Assembly: GCA_937958265.1 (NCBI GenBank)
Contig: CALGNX010000001.1
Span: forward strand, 124,001-188,000
Direction: 5' to 3'
DNA from: an uncultured Algibacter sp.
Lineage (GTDB): Bacteria; Bacteroidota; Bacteroidia; Flavobacteriales; Flavobacteriaceae
DNA: 64,000 nt
Part shown: positions 1 through 8,623 of the stretch, piece after piece
Numbering within the stretch: position 1 is the stretch's first letter
Layout: each line of letters begins with the position of its first letter
Notes under the pieces: model-generated
Databases searched by the model: none
What the model saw: the letters and a program-made list of their open reading frames with translations, nothing else
What the model was told of the DNA's origin: nothing
Position numbers and translations under genes: made by a program

Positions 1-161
1 GTTTTTTAATAGCAGCAAAATCGGTTTTTCGTTTTGGCGATTTATCCAAAGCTAAAGATAGAAAGCTAACAGAATACATCCTTATCGGAACACTTTTAAG
101 CTTTGGTTTAGCCATAGCGTCTGGCATGAGTTACCAATATATTTTAAACCTACTCTCCTAA
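1..161 (+). CDS. DUF3307-like membrane protein, C-terminal fragment
   Basis: The window opens inside this gene. The frame starting at base 3 is open for 52 codons and ends with TAA at 159-161. The visible tail is a charged loop (KDRKLTEY) followed by one hydrophobic helix (ILIGTLLSFGLAIASG), which is how I remember small DUF3307 membrane proteins of Bacteroidota ending. Function is not established for that family. The gene is convergent with the FkbM methyltransferase; repeat copy A lies between them. Family assignment from so short a tail is tentative. Confidence 0.5.
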   Translation, partial: FLIAAKSVFRFGDLSKAKDRKLTEYILIGTLLSFGLAIASGMSYQYILNLLS

Positions 162-248
162 TTTAAAATACGTAAAAACTCTTATTTTATTTATACCCCT
201 ACCACTATTTTAATAAAAAAATTAAAACCCATAAAAACAACAACAACT

Positions 249-340
249 TGGGCGTTACCCGAAAAGGGTCGCGCTTTACGCTACAAGTCCTCGCACCTCC
301 TAAAGTCGGGCTGTGGGCTTTACGCTACAATCGCTAACGC
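249..340 (+). repeat. Dispersed 90-bp structured repeat, copy A
   Basis: Copy A of the intergenic repeat that occurs eight times in this window. It begins TGGGCGTTACCC and ends CTAACGCAAAA; the termini GCGTTA and TAACGC are complementary. Just inside the left end is a small hairpin (ACCC-GAAAA-GGGT). The unit contains two direct arms with the same core TTTACGCTACAA. It lies between two convergent genes. Confidence 0.9.
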
Positions 341-445
341 AAAAAAAAAGCAATACAGTCTATAAAACACATGCAACAAAAAAATGCTTTTAAAGCTTTA
401 AAACAAACATTTATTAATCTTAAAAAAATAAAACTACAAGAGAAA

Positions 446-1321
446 CTACCTATTTTTTAAAACCTCTTTGTAAGACCGTGTAAAAGCTTCAATTTTCGTC
501 CTTGGCACTATAACATAATCACAGGCCGATAAATCTGCATGAATTCCTATTTCTGTAATAGCCTCTAAATTAATAAGTAAATCATTTTGCTTTACAATCC
601 TAAAAAAGCTATAATTTAATCCAATAAAAAGCTCTTGAATTTCATTTTGCCTACTAATTCTAAACGTATTTTCTTTATTGTAAGCGGGAAGAATTTCTAA
701 AAGTATTATAGGCTCACTCTTAGCTATGTAGCTTTTAAAACTTATAAGAACCTCTAATTCTGCACCTTCAACATCTATTTTTAAAATTGAAATACCTTCA
801 AAATTAATTTTTGCATTTAAGTGCTCAACATCAAAAAGCGGAATATATGCTTTACGCTTAATAGCATGATTTTGCCTAAATTCCGTAATCATGGAAGCCG
901 AACTATCTACCGCCGATTTTTCGATAAAATGCAATTCGCCAACCTCTGTTTTATTAGAAACACCAACAGGAATAAGGGTTGTATTTTTAAAGTTATTCTT
1001 ACTAATTAATTTACTGGTATATCCCACACAAAACGGATTAGGCTCAAAGCCTATATATTCTATTTTGGAAGACACGCTTTTTAACTTTAATAAAGTTTGC
1101 CCTGTATTAACACCAATATCGAAAAAACGCTTTTCACCTAAAGGTAAAATAATCTTTAACACATCCAACATCCAAGGCTCCGACGTAACCAAATTTGAAT
1201 AGCCAATATTATCGCTAATAGGAATTTTAAAATTTCTATTGTTTATTGTTGTTCTTACACTGAAGTTAAAAAATTTAAAAGCATTAATTTTTTTTAAAAC
1301 TTTAACTATAAAAACATTCAT
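446..1321 (-). CDS. FkbM family methyltransferase
   Basis: Predicted 291-residue S-adenosylmethionine-dependent O-methyltransferase of the FkbM family, which methylates sugars or polyketides; the substrate here is unknown. The glycine-rich SAM motif FDIGVNTGQ is at about residues 67-75, the acidic adenosine-contacting segment FEPNP at 92-96, and the family signature KIDVEGAE at 181-188. No signal peptide or membrane segment is visible beyond a basic, moderately hydrophobic N-terminus. It stands alone on the minus strand just downstream of the large cytochrome c biogenesis gene (15 bp gap), so it may be cotranscribed with it. In Bacteroidota such genes are often tied to surface glycan decoration, but no glycan cluster is visible here. 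Confidence 0.85.
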   Translation of the reverse strand: MNVFIVKVLKKINAFKFFNFSVRTTINNRNFKIPISDNIGYSNLVTSEPWMLDVLKIILPLGEKRFFDIGVNTGQTLLKLKSVSSKIEYIGFEPNPFCVGYTSKLISKNNFKNTTLIPVGVSNKTEVGELHFIEKSAVDSSASMITEFRQNHAIKRKAYIPLFDVEHLNAKINFEGISILKIDVEGAELEVLISFKSYIAKSEPIILLEILPAYNKENTFRISRQNEIQELFIGLNYSFFRIVKQNDLLINLEAITEIGIHADLSACDYVIVPRTKIEAFTRSYKEVLKNR

Positions 1322-1336
1322 AAACTCAAATTTAAT

Positions 1337-4300
1337 TTACTTTTTATAAAACTTAGTAAAGCCACGATAAGCAAAGTAACCTAAAATAGCAACCAATGCA
1401 CACGCTATGCTAATAAATTTAATACTTACAATTTGGTCGCCACTAGCATAACTATGTAAACCGGCTAAATAGAAATTAACACCAAAATACGTCATAATTA
1501 TACTTGCAAATGCAATTATAGACATTAAATTAAAAAACCAGCGACCTCTAAGACCTGGAATTAATCGCATGTGTATAACAAAAGCATAAATCATAATACT
1601 AATAAGCGCCCAAGTCTCTTTTGGATCCCAACCCCAGTAACGGCCCCAACTTTCGTTAGCCCACATACCACCTAAAAAGTTACCAATGGTAAGCATTACC
1701 AAGCCAACAGTTAAAGCCATTTCATTAATTACCGTAATCTCTTTAATATTCAAATCCATTTTAGCTTTATTGGCTTTCGTTGTAAAAATCATGAGTAATA
1801 AAGCTACAATACCTAAAATCATACCTAATGTAAACGGCCCATAACTACCAACAATTACCGCTACATGTATCATTAACCAATAGCTATCCAAAACTGGCTG
1901 CAAATTCGCAATAGCAGGATCCATCCAATTCCAATGCGCTATCATTAAAATCATGGCTGTAACAAAAGCTGTGCTAGCAATTGTTAAATCGCTTTTTCGC
2001 CCAAAAGCCAAACCAAAAAACATGGTAGCCCAAGCCACATAAATCATAGATTCATAAGCATCACTCCAAGGCGCATGCCCAGAAATGTACCATCTTGCCA
2101 CTAAGCCAGCAGTGTGCAGCACAAATAGAGTAACTACAATCCATTTAAACACAGTAACAGCCGTATTAATAGCCTTGCTTTTATCATTAAAAATTTGAAC
2201 AATTAATACCATAAACATTAAACTGCCTGCGTATAAATACCAACTAAAAAGTTTTTTAAAAATATCATACTTATTATAAAACACTTCTGTGTTTACTTTA
2301 TCATCACTAGGCATTACAGCGTCTCCATAGCGGTGTTGTGTTTTCTTAAAAGCAGCCAACAGCTTTTCGGCCTCGCTAAAATCTTTTGTTTTTTTAGCTT
2401 CGTTAAGCGTAAACAAATATGCTCTAAATCCATTTTTTATAAAGTTTGCATATAAGGAGTCTGTTATTTTAGACTTGTCTTGTTTATAATCAAAATTTGA
2501 AATCCATGTATTATTATCATCATTAGGTATTGGAAATATTTTTAAAGAACGTCCCTCAATGGTATTATACAATAAATTTACACGTTGGTCGGTTTCTTTA
2601 AATTCTTTTTGAAATCCGTTAGGGATTTGAGCCTTGTAAGCTTCATCCAGATATGGTGCTAATTTGTACGCTCCTCTATTAGTAAAAAAATCGGCAAGCG
2701 GAATATATTTATCATCTGTACTAGCACCAATAAGCTTTCTTATAGAGTCGCCTTTTTTTGCTTTTAAATAAATAATAGGTACGTTGTACCACAGCATAGG
2801 ACTTTCTTGAATGGATAGAAACACTTGGTTTGCATCAAAACCTTCATAAGTATCTTGCTTACTTAATTTCCTTAGCATTTCAGATGCGTAGGTGTTTACA
2901 GGCATCATACGCCCACTTAAATCCTGTATTACCAAACGTCCAAATTTATCGGCATGTGCTTTGGGCGTAATATTAGCCTGAAGTATGGAATCAATTTGTG
3001 TTTTTGTAGGTTGTTTTGAGTGGTTGTGGCCATCGTTTGGGTGGTGTTCTTGGGCATTCATGTTTAAACCCGTAAACAATACTAAAACAGCAAGTAGTTT
3101 TGCTTTTTTAGCTTTTACTTTTTCTAAGTAGCGTGTTAAATCGCCAAAACGAGAGTGCTTCGAGAATAAAATAGCCATCATTCCCAAATACAGCATCATA
3201 TATCCAAAATATGTAATCATGGTACCCCAATAATCATGATTTACGGTTAAGATAGTACCCTTTTCGTCTGGATCGAAACTGGATTGAAAAAACCGATATC
3301 CGCCATGGTCTAAAATATTATTCATATAAATTTTATAATCGTAATCCTCTGTATTTTCATCTAACACTGTAACCTCGCTCGAAAAAGCCGAATAACCACG
3401 CTCTGTACCTGGATATCTCTCAGCTTCAAAATCGTTTAACTTTAAAGAAAAAGGCAATTCTAAAACCTTCGATCCGTATTTAAGCGCAATATCTAATCCT
3501 CCAATTTTAACTTGCTTATAATTACTATTTGTGCCTTTACCTCCTATTAAACCTACGCGTTGGGTTTCTCCATTAGTAGTAATATTTAAAATAACCCCAT
3601 CCTCATTATTTTTTAATAGTTCCGATTTTTTCACCACATCGAAAACACCTTTAATTACAGGTTTTGGGAATACAAGTTGCATATTTCCTATAATATATCG
3701 GGAACGTAAGTACAGCGGCTGTATACTATCCTTTACTAACTTGCCTTGGGCTCTGGTGGCCATAGTCATGTATTCGCCTTCAAATGGGGAATTTATGGTT
3801 AAAGAGTCGCCTTGATAAGTAATATTTACAGCTCCCTTAGTTGGTTTGTTTAAAGCAAAAAGTACATTATGTACACTAGCAACCTCGCCTACTTTTAAAA
3901 AATGATTGTGAGCGCCACCCGCCCCAGCTTCTACTAGTTTAAGGTATGATTCGCCATTTTCATTTGGAATAATATCCTCTTCGGCACCTACAATAAATTT
4001 TTCTAAGGTTATACTAACAGGTTGTTCGCCATATTTTGTATTAATTTCAAAATCGTTTTTTAATCGTCCGGAAAAATCAACTTCGGCACGAATTGGTAAA
4101 CGTTGGTCTACGCCATTAATTTTATAATTACCATCAATTAAAGCTGTTAAATACGTTTTTTGTGAAAGAAATGTATTTTCTGTTTCGCCTTCGCGAATAG
4201 CCATCATACCTTCAAAACTTGCGTAGCGCGTAATAAAAGCACCCAATAAAATAAAAATAAAGGCTACGTGTAAAATTAATGTTGCCCATTTTTCTTTTTT

Positions 4301-4525
4301 ATAAAGTCTGTACCTGAATATATTACCAGAAAAATTAATTATAAAAAACACCATTATCGCCTCAAACCACCAGGCGTTATAAATTAAATTTCTAGTATAT
4401 GGTGTTGGCGACATATCTTGCCCAGAATCTAAAATAGTTCCTGTTGCCATAGCAACAGCAAAAGCGATAAATAAAAAAGCAGTAAGTCTAGTTGAGAAGA
4501 AAATATTGGCTAGTTTTTTTTCCAT
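1337..4525 (-). CDS. ccsA: Fused ResB/CcsA-type cytochrome c biogenesis protein
   Basis: A 1062-residue inner-membrane protein that joins the two halves of the system II cytochrome c synthetase, which carries haem across the membrane and attaches it to CXXCH motifs. Residues 1 to about 470 are ResB/CcsB-like, with membrane helices near 10-30, 50-70 and 80-100, a large extracytoplasmic region and a helix near 440-460. The C-terminal part from about 770 is CcsA-like, with many helices and the haem-handling WWD motif (WGRYWGWDPKETW) near 955-968. Between them, near 475-505, is a hydrophobic segment that looks like an internal signal peptide followed by a histidine-rich stretch (EHHPNDGHNH). Fusion of the two parts is common in Bacteroidota and Epsilonproteobacteria. 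A minus-strand TAnnTTTG element at 4551-4558 lies 26 bp before the start. Confidence 0.93.
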   Translation of the reverse strand: MEKKLANIFFSTRLTAFLFIAFAVAMATGTILDSGQDMSPTPYTRNLIYNAWWFEAIMVFFIINFSGNIFRYRLYKKEKWATLILHVAFIFILLGAFITRYASFEGMMAIREGETENTFLSQKTYLTALIDGNYKINGVDQRLPIRAEVDFSGRLKNDFEINTKYGEQPVSITLEKFIVGAEEDIIPNENGESYLKLVEAGAGGAHNHFLKVGEVASVHNVLFALNKPTKGAVNITYQGDSLTINSPFEGEYMTMATRAQGKLVKDSIQPLYLRSRYIIGNMQLVFPKPVIKGVFDVVKKSELLKNNEDGVILNITTNGETQRVGLIGGKGTNSNYKQVKIGGLDIALKYGSKVLELPFSLKLNDFEAERYPGTERGYSAFSSEVTVLDENTEDYDYKIYMNNILDHGGYRFFQSSFDPDEKGTILTVNHDYWGTMITYFGYMMLYLGMMAILFSKHSRFGDLTRYLEKVKAKKAKLLAVLVLFTGLNMNAQEHHPNDGHNHSKQPTKTQIDSILQANITPKAHADKFGRLVIQDLSGRMMPVNTYASEMLRKLSKQDTYEGFDANQVFLSIQESPMLWYNVPIIYLKAKKGDSIRKLIGASTDDKYIPLADFFTNRGAYKLAPYLDEAYKAQIPNGFQKEFKETDQRVNLLYNTIEGRSLKIFPIPNDDNNTWISNFDYKQDKSKITDSLYANFIKNGFRAYLFTLNEAKKTKDFSEAEKLLAAFKKTQHRYGDAVMPSDDKVNTEVFYNKYDIFKKLFSWYLYAGSLMFMVLIVQIFNDKSKAINTAVTVFKWIVVTLFVLHTAGLVARWYISGHAPWSDAYESMIYVAWATMFFGLAFGRKSDLTIASTAFVTAMILMIAHWNWMDPAIANLQPVLDSYWLMIHVAVIVGSYGPFTLGMILGIVALLLMIFTTKANKAKMDLNIKEITVINEMALTVGLVMLTIGNFLGGMWANESWGRYWGWDPKETWALISIMIYAFVIHMRLIPGLRGRWFFNLMSIIAFASIIMTYFGVNFYLAGLHSYASGDQIVSIKFISIACALVAILGYFAYRGFTKFYKK

Positions 4526-4550
4526 AATAAAAAACCTTTTTTGGCTTGTG

Positions 4551-4558
4551 CAAATTTA
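4551..4558 (-). promoter_or_regulatory. Probable promoter (-7 element) of the ccsA fusion gene
   Basis: The plus strand reads CAAATTTA, giving TAAATTTG on the minus strand, an exact match to the Bacteroidota sigma-ABfrA -7 element TAnnTTTG. It lies 26 bp upstream of the start codon at 4525. No clear -33 TTG was identified. Confidence 0.5.
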
Positions 4559-4766
4559 CGGATTAATGTTTGTTTGGTTGTGTTAAAGTATTCTAAAAAT
4601 AGGAGGACATTAGCGATAAAAGAACAAAATAACATCTTACAAATTCATTTTAGAGCGCGCAGCGTAAACCTGTAAAAATGCAATGCTAGTTTTAGTTATA
4701 TTTTTATTTAATCGGGCTGTATGATAAATTGGTTTGGCTCCTCTTGGCTACCTTTTTACAAAGGTT

Positions 4767-5162
4767 TTATAATCTTGCTTCAAAAATTTTTAAGTATAAG
4801 AAAGTTCCCATTTTTCTGGCGCGCTGTTTTGCTTTCTCGGCATTTTCGCCTTTAAAAAGCTCTTGAATAGTTTCAAACCACAGGTTTAACCAAATACCAA
4901 AATGGTATTCTGTAATGGTGTTATTGTTGGTTTTATCAATTTTTAAATGAGCCTCTAGCGGGTCTCCGCTATACTTTTCAGCCAACTTCCTAGACATAAA
5001 CAAACTGGTTTCCCAAAACGAGGTTAACCTATCAAAATGAGAATCCCAATCTTTTATGGCTTCGTTAAAAATTGGACCTAATAATTGGTTAGCTCTTACT
5101 TTTGTATAAAACGATTTTACTAGTAAAGCAACATCTTCTCTATTTTGGATATCGGTTTTCAT
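4767..5162 (-). CDS. Group III truncated haemoglobin
   Basis: A 131-residue soluble globin of the truncated group III (trHb3/Ctb-like) family, implicated in oxygen, nitric oxide or nitrite handling. Group features visible are FW at 49-50, the probable proximal histidine in the LEAHLK segment (His72), and the group III signature HFGIWLNLW at 87-95. The length is typical. It sits alone on the minus strand, 240 bp from the CcsBA gene downstream. A haem protein beside a cytochrome c assembly gene is suggestive, but the gap makes cotranscription uncertain. Repeat copy B is in the divergent region upstream. Confidence 0.88.
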   Translation of the reverse strand: MKTDIQNREDVALLVKSFYTKVRANQLLGPIFNEAIKDWDSHFDRLTSFWETSLFMSRKLAEKYSGDPLEAHLKIDKTNNNTITEYHFGIWLNLWFETIQELFKGENAEKAKQRARKMGTFLYLKIFEARL

Positions 5163-5316
5163 GCTTGGTAAAAATAAAATGAGTTTTAATTTTAAAGTAA
5201 TGCAAGTTTATAATTATTTTTAGCCATAACACCATTATTTTTTTTCATTTCTATTTTTAGGGTATTTTAAAATTATTATTTGCCCTAGATTTAAGCCTTA
5301 ACCACAGGACTGCTTT

Positions 5317-5408
5317 CGCGCAAGGGATAGTAGTGGATAGCCCACAGCCCGACTTTTGGAGGTGCGCGGACTTGGAACGTATAGCCCGACCCTTTTGGGA
5401 TGCGCCCA
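5317..5408 (-). repeat. Dispersed 90-bp structured repeat, copy B
   Basis: Minus-oriented copy between two divergent genes. Read on the minus strand it begins GGGCGCATCCC and ends CCCTTGCGC. The terminal pairing is GCGCAT with TTGCGC, so one of six positions mismatches. This is the only complete copy whose ends are not perfectly complementary. Confidence 0.88.
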
Positions 5409-5459
5409 AAAAATGAAAATTGTGTAGTTGTTTTAATTATTCATTAGTATTTTAGCCGC

Positions 5460-6218
5460 ATGATTTCAGTTGTAATTTTAGGTGCTGGTAATGTAGCCAC
5501 ACATTTATTTAAGGGTTTTAAAAAAACAAATACGGTTTCGGTTGTACAATGGTATAATAGAAATTTATCGGCCATACAGCCTTACAAGAATTTGGTTGAT
5601 ATTACAGACGATTTAACGGCTTTAAAAGATGCCGATGTGTATGTTTTAGCAGTTAGCGATGATGCGATTTCAGATTTATCAAGTAAATTACCATTTACAG
5701 ATAAATTGGTTGTACATACTTCGGGCAGTATTGGTGTTTACGATTTGGATAGTAAAAACCACCGTGGCGTTTTATATCCCTTGCAGACCTTTAGTAAAGA
5801 TACGGTTTTGGATTTTGCCAATGTACCTATTTGCTACGAAACCATTCATAAAAAAAGCTACCCTATTTTAAAAACCCTTGCCCATGGTTTGGGAGGCCCA
5901 ACTAAAAGAATAAACAGCGACCAAAGACGTGTTTTGCATTTAGCAGCCGTTTTTGTTAATAATTTCACCAATCAATTATATAGAATTGGACACGAAATTA
6001 CAGAAAGTGAAGGTGCAGAGTTTGATTTACTTAAACCGCTAATTTTAGAGACTGCAAAGAAAGTGCAAGATATATCGCCTTTTAGATCGCAAACTGGCCC
6101 GGCTAAACGCAACGATAAAAAAACTATAAAAAAGCAATTAAAAGCCCTAGAAAACCCACAGCATAAAGCTATTTATGAATTGCTTACAAACGCCATAAAA
6201 AAGACACATGGAAGATAA
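5460..6218 (+). CDS. Rossmann-like / DUF2520 domain oxidoreductase-like protein
   Basis: A 252-residue cytosolic protein with an N-terminal Rossmann fold (glycine motif GAGNVATHL at 8-16, for NAD(P) binding) and an all-helical C-terminal DUF2520 half from about residue 125, resembling the dimerisation domain of beta-hydroxyacid or F420-type dehydrogenases. The reaction is unknown. It is the first gene of a plus-strand run: its last 11 bases overlap the start of the KdsC-like phosphatase, so the two are translationally coupled. The same order (DUF2520, HAD phosphatase, UbiA, Maf) is, to my knowledge, common in Flavobacteriaceae. The start is the ATG at 5460. Confidence 0.85.
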   Translation: MISVVILGAGNVATHLFKGFKKTNTVSVVQWYNRNLSAIQPYKNLVDITDDLTALKDADVYVLAVSDDAISDLSSKLPFTDKLVVHTSGSIGVYDLDSKNHRGVLYPLQTFSKDTVLDFANVPICYETIHKKSYPILKTLAHGLGGPTKRINSDQRRVLHLAAVFVNNFTNQLYRIGHEITESEGAEFDLLKPLILETAKKVQDISPFRSQTGPAKRNDKKTIKKQLKALENPQHKAIYELLTNAIKKTHGR

Positions 6219-6735
6219 AAGTTATAAAGAGTATTTGGAACATATTAAAACATTTATTTTTGATGTTGATGGTGTTTTAACAGACGGATCGCTTACCATT
6301 ACCGAAACGGGAGATATGTTAAGAACAATGAATGTTAAGGATGGTTATGCTTTAAAAACAGCGCTTGATAAAGGGTTTAACGTTGCTATAATTTCTGGCG
6401 GAACTAATGAGGGCGTACGCTCGCGGTTAGCTGCTTTAGGTATATCTGATATTTACTTAGGCGCACACAACAAAACTGAGCAATTACAGGATTATTTTAA
6501 CAAGAAAGCTATAAAGCCTGAAAGCGTTTTATATATGGGTGATGATATCCCTGACTACCCAGTTATGGAACGTGTTGGCTTACCATGCTGCCCACAAGAT
6601 GCAGTGCAAGAGATTAAAGGAATTTCAAAATATATTTCGCATAAAAAGGGCGGTCATGGTGCTGTTCGCGATGTGATTGAACAAGTTTTGAAAGTGCAAG
6701 GAAAATGGAATGGCAATTTTAGTGCAAAAATATAA
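6208..6735 (+). CDS. kdsC: KdsC-like HAD phosphatase (Kdo-8-phosphate phosphatase family)
   Basis: A 175-residue HAD phosphatase of the short C0-type KdsC group, which removes phosphate from 3-deoxy-D-manno-octulosonate 8-phosphate on the way to lipopolysaccharide. The nucleophile motif is FIFDVDGVLTDG, with Asp19 and Asp21; motif II is SGG at 63-65; motif III Lys89 follows in HNKT; motif IV is GDDIPD at 111-116. There is no cap domain, which fits KdsC tetramers. Its start overlaps the preceding DUF2520 gene by 11 bases. Other Kdo-related genes (kdsB and a KdnB-like gene) lie 10-13 kb away. Related HAD enzymes can act on other acyl-sugar phosphates, so the exact substrate is inferred. Confidence 0.82.
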   Translation: MEDKSYKEYLEHIKTFIFDVDGVLTDGSLTITETGDMLRTMNVKDGYALKTALDKGFNVAIISGGTNEGVRSRLAALGISDIYLGAHNKTEQLQDYFNKKAIKPESVLYMGDDIPDYPVMERVGLPCCPQDAVQEIKGISKYISHKKGGHGAVRDVIEQVLKVQGKWNGNFSAKI

Positions 6736-6839
6736 TTTTTGGAGCTGTTATTTACAATTAACAGTTTATAAATAGCTACCTCTAGGTTTTGCTTATAGCT
6801 TTTTTAGAATAAAATATAACTATTAAATAACTGAGAAAC

Positions 6840-7748
6840 ATCAAGTATTTAAAGCTTATCCGTTGGAAAAATTTAGTAATGCTTGTTTTAGTGCAATTAC
6901 TAATAAAATATGCCCTTTTAAACAACTTTGGTGCTCAAACTGCTCTGGATGGTCTGGGTATTTTATTATTAATTATAGCTACAACTTGCATCGCAGCAGC
7001 GGGGAACATTATAAATGACATCTGTGATGTTGAAACCGATTTGGTTAACAAACCTAATCGTATAATTATAGGAAATTTTGTTTCAGAAAAAACAGCATAT
7101 AATTTATTTCTTGGGTTAAATATTATTGGTGTTGGTGTTGGTTTTTATTTATCACACCGTGTTGGTAAGGCGCCTTTCTTTTCTTTATTTGTTATAATAT
7201 CTATACTTTTATATGTTTATGCAACGTATTTAAAAGGCACTATTTTAGTTGGCAATATTGTTATTTCTGCACTTGTTGCTTTAAGTGTAGTTATTGTAGG
7301 TACATTTGAACTAATACCTGTAATGACGCCAAACAACCAGCGCCTACAAATTGTTTTTTTTAAGATAATCTTGGATTATGCATTATTCGCTTTTTTAATA
7401 AACTTACTAAGAGAATTAGCTAAAGATATTGAGGATATTGATGGTGATTATAAAGCAGGTATGTTTACACTACCCATAGCCATTGGCAGAGAACGCGCTG
7501 GTTATGTTTTAACTTTTTTAAGTTTATTCCCCTTAATAGGAAGTGTTTTTTATGTGACCAACAACTTATACAAACAGCCTCTATCTGTAGGCTACTTTTT
7601 ACTTTTTATTGTTGGCCCGCTAATTTATTCAAGTATTAAAACATTTAGTGCGTCTACTAAAAAAGATATGCATCATATTAGCTTAATGTATAAACTCATA
7701 ATGCTTTTTGGTATGTTATCGTTGTTACTTTATTTATTTGCGCTTTAA
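6840..7748 (+). CDS. UbiA-family prenyltransferase
   Basis: An integral membrane prenyltransferase with about nine helices. The first aspartate motif is NDICDVETD (46-54 counted from the ATG at 6879) and the second is KDIEDIDGD near 185-193; these bind Mg2+ and the prenyl diphosphate. Bacteroidota members are often named geranylgeranylglycerol-phosphate geranylgeranyltransferase, but the substrate is not proven. Start problem: the first ATG (6879) falls in the first membrane helix and omits the family's N-terminus. The frame is open upstream to a TAA at 6828 and encodes KYLKLIRWKNLV, which resembles the usual beginning, but without ATG, GTG or TTG. ATC at 6840 sits where the family's ATG would be; CTG at 6831 is the alternative. 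I extend to 6840; from 6879 the product would be 289 residues. Confidence 0.82.
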   Translation: MKYLKLIRWKNLVMLVLVQLLIKYALLNNFGAQTALDGLGILLLIIATTCIAAAGNIINDICDVETDLVNKPNRIIIGNFVSEKTAYNLFLGLNIIGVGVGFYLSHRVGKAPFFSLFVIISILLYVYATYLKGTILVGNIVISALVALSVVIVGTFELIPVMTPNNQRLQIVFFKIILDYALFAFLINLLRELAKDIEDIDGDYKAGMFTLPIAIGRERAGYVLTFLSLFPLIGSVFYVTNNLYKQPLSVGYFLLFIVGPLIYSSIKTFSASTKKDMHHISLMYKLIMLFGMLSLLLYLFAL

Positions 7749-7991
7749 CGGCATTTATAGGTTAACTTTTAAATAGTAATTATCAATTAAAACCATTAAT
7801 TTCTTGTTGGCTTATTAACCCAAATAAAGTATATCCTGAAATTAGTTTTTTCTAAAAGAAAATATATTTAATGTAAAAAAATCTTAATCAACTTAACAAT
7901 AAAGTTGCACGCCTCATTTAAAAATAACCTATGTCATACATTTTTTTTGCTTTAAAAGAAGCATTAATTTTTAACAACAAAACTTAATAAA

Positions 7992-8585
7992 ATGCTAAAC
8001 GATGCACTAAAAGATTACCATATTATTTTAGCCTCTGGATCGCCAAGGAGACAAGCTTTTTTTGAAAATTTAGGACTTAATTTTGAAATAAGACTAAAAC
8101 CAACCAAAGAAATTTATCCGCCAGAACTAACACGTTTTGAAATTAGCAATTATCTAGCTGAACTTAAGGCACTACCTTTTGAATCAGAATTAAAGCCTAA
8201 TGATATATTAATTACTAGCGATACCATTGTTTGGCACGCTAACAAAGCTTTAGGAAAACCTGTAGACGAAAACGATGCTTTTAATATTTTACAAGCGTTA
8301 AGTAACCAAACACACGAGGTTATTACATCTGTATGTTTTACAAGCGCTACTTTTAAAAAAACCATTTACAACATAACAAAAGTAACTTTTAAACCTTTAA
8401 CCAAAGAAGAAATTGAGTATTACATAGCCACATACAAGCCGTTTGATAAAGCTGGTGCTTATGGTATTCAAGATTGGATTGGTCAAATAGGTGTTACAAA
8501 AATTGAGGGTTCGTACTTTAACGTTATGGGATTACCAACCCACCTTGTTTACGAAACGTTAAATGCCATGGTAAAGTCCGCTTAA
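7992..8585 (+). CDS. maf: Maf family nucleotide pyrophosphatase
   Basis: A 197-residue Maf/YhdE-type nucleoside triphosphate pyrophosphatase that hydrolyses dTTP/UTP or modified nucleotides and was historically linked to septum inhibition. The N-terminal signature LASGSPRRQAF is at 13-23; the catalytic Asp lies in TSDTIVW (Asp77), followed by LGKP. Length is standard. A 243-bp gap separates it from the prenyltransferase; the lipoprotein gene follows with its own promoter element at 8583-8590, which overlaps the stop of this gene. Confidence 0.92.
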   Translation: MLNDALKDYHIILASGSPRRQAFFENLGLNFEIRLKPTKEIYPPELTRFEISNYLAELKALPFESELKPNDILITSDTIVWHANKALGKPVDENDAFNILQALSNQTHEVITSVCFTSATFKKTIYNITKVTFKPLTKEEIEYYIATYKPFDKAGAYGIQDWIGQIGVTKIEGSYFNVMGLPTHLVYETLNAMVKSA

Positions 8586-8590
8586 CTTTG
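8583..8590 (+). promoter_or_regulatory. Promoter (-7 element) that fixes the start of the lipoprotein gene
   Basis: TAACTTTG, an exact TAnnTTTG element, overlapping the maf stop codon. Transcription would begin near 8597, which rules out the in-frame TTG at 8588 as a start and supports the ATG at 8624. Confidence 0.55.
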
Positions 8591-8623
8591 TATTTTAAGT
8601 ATGTACAGATAAACAAAAATATT

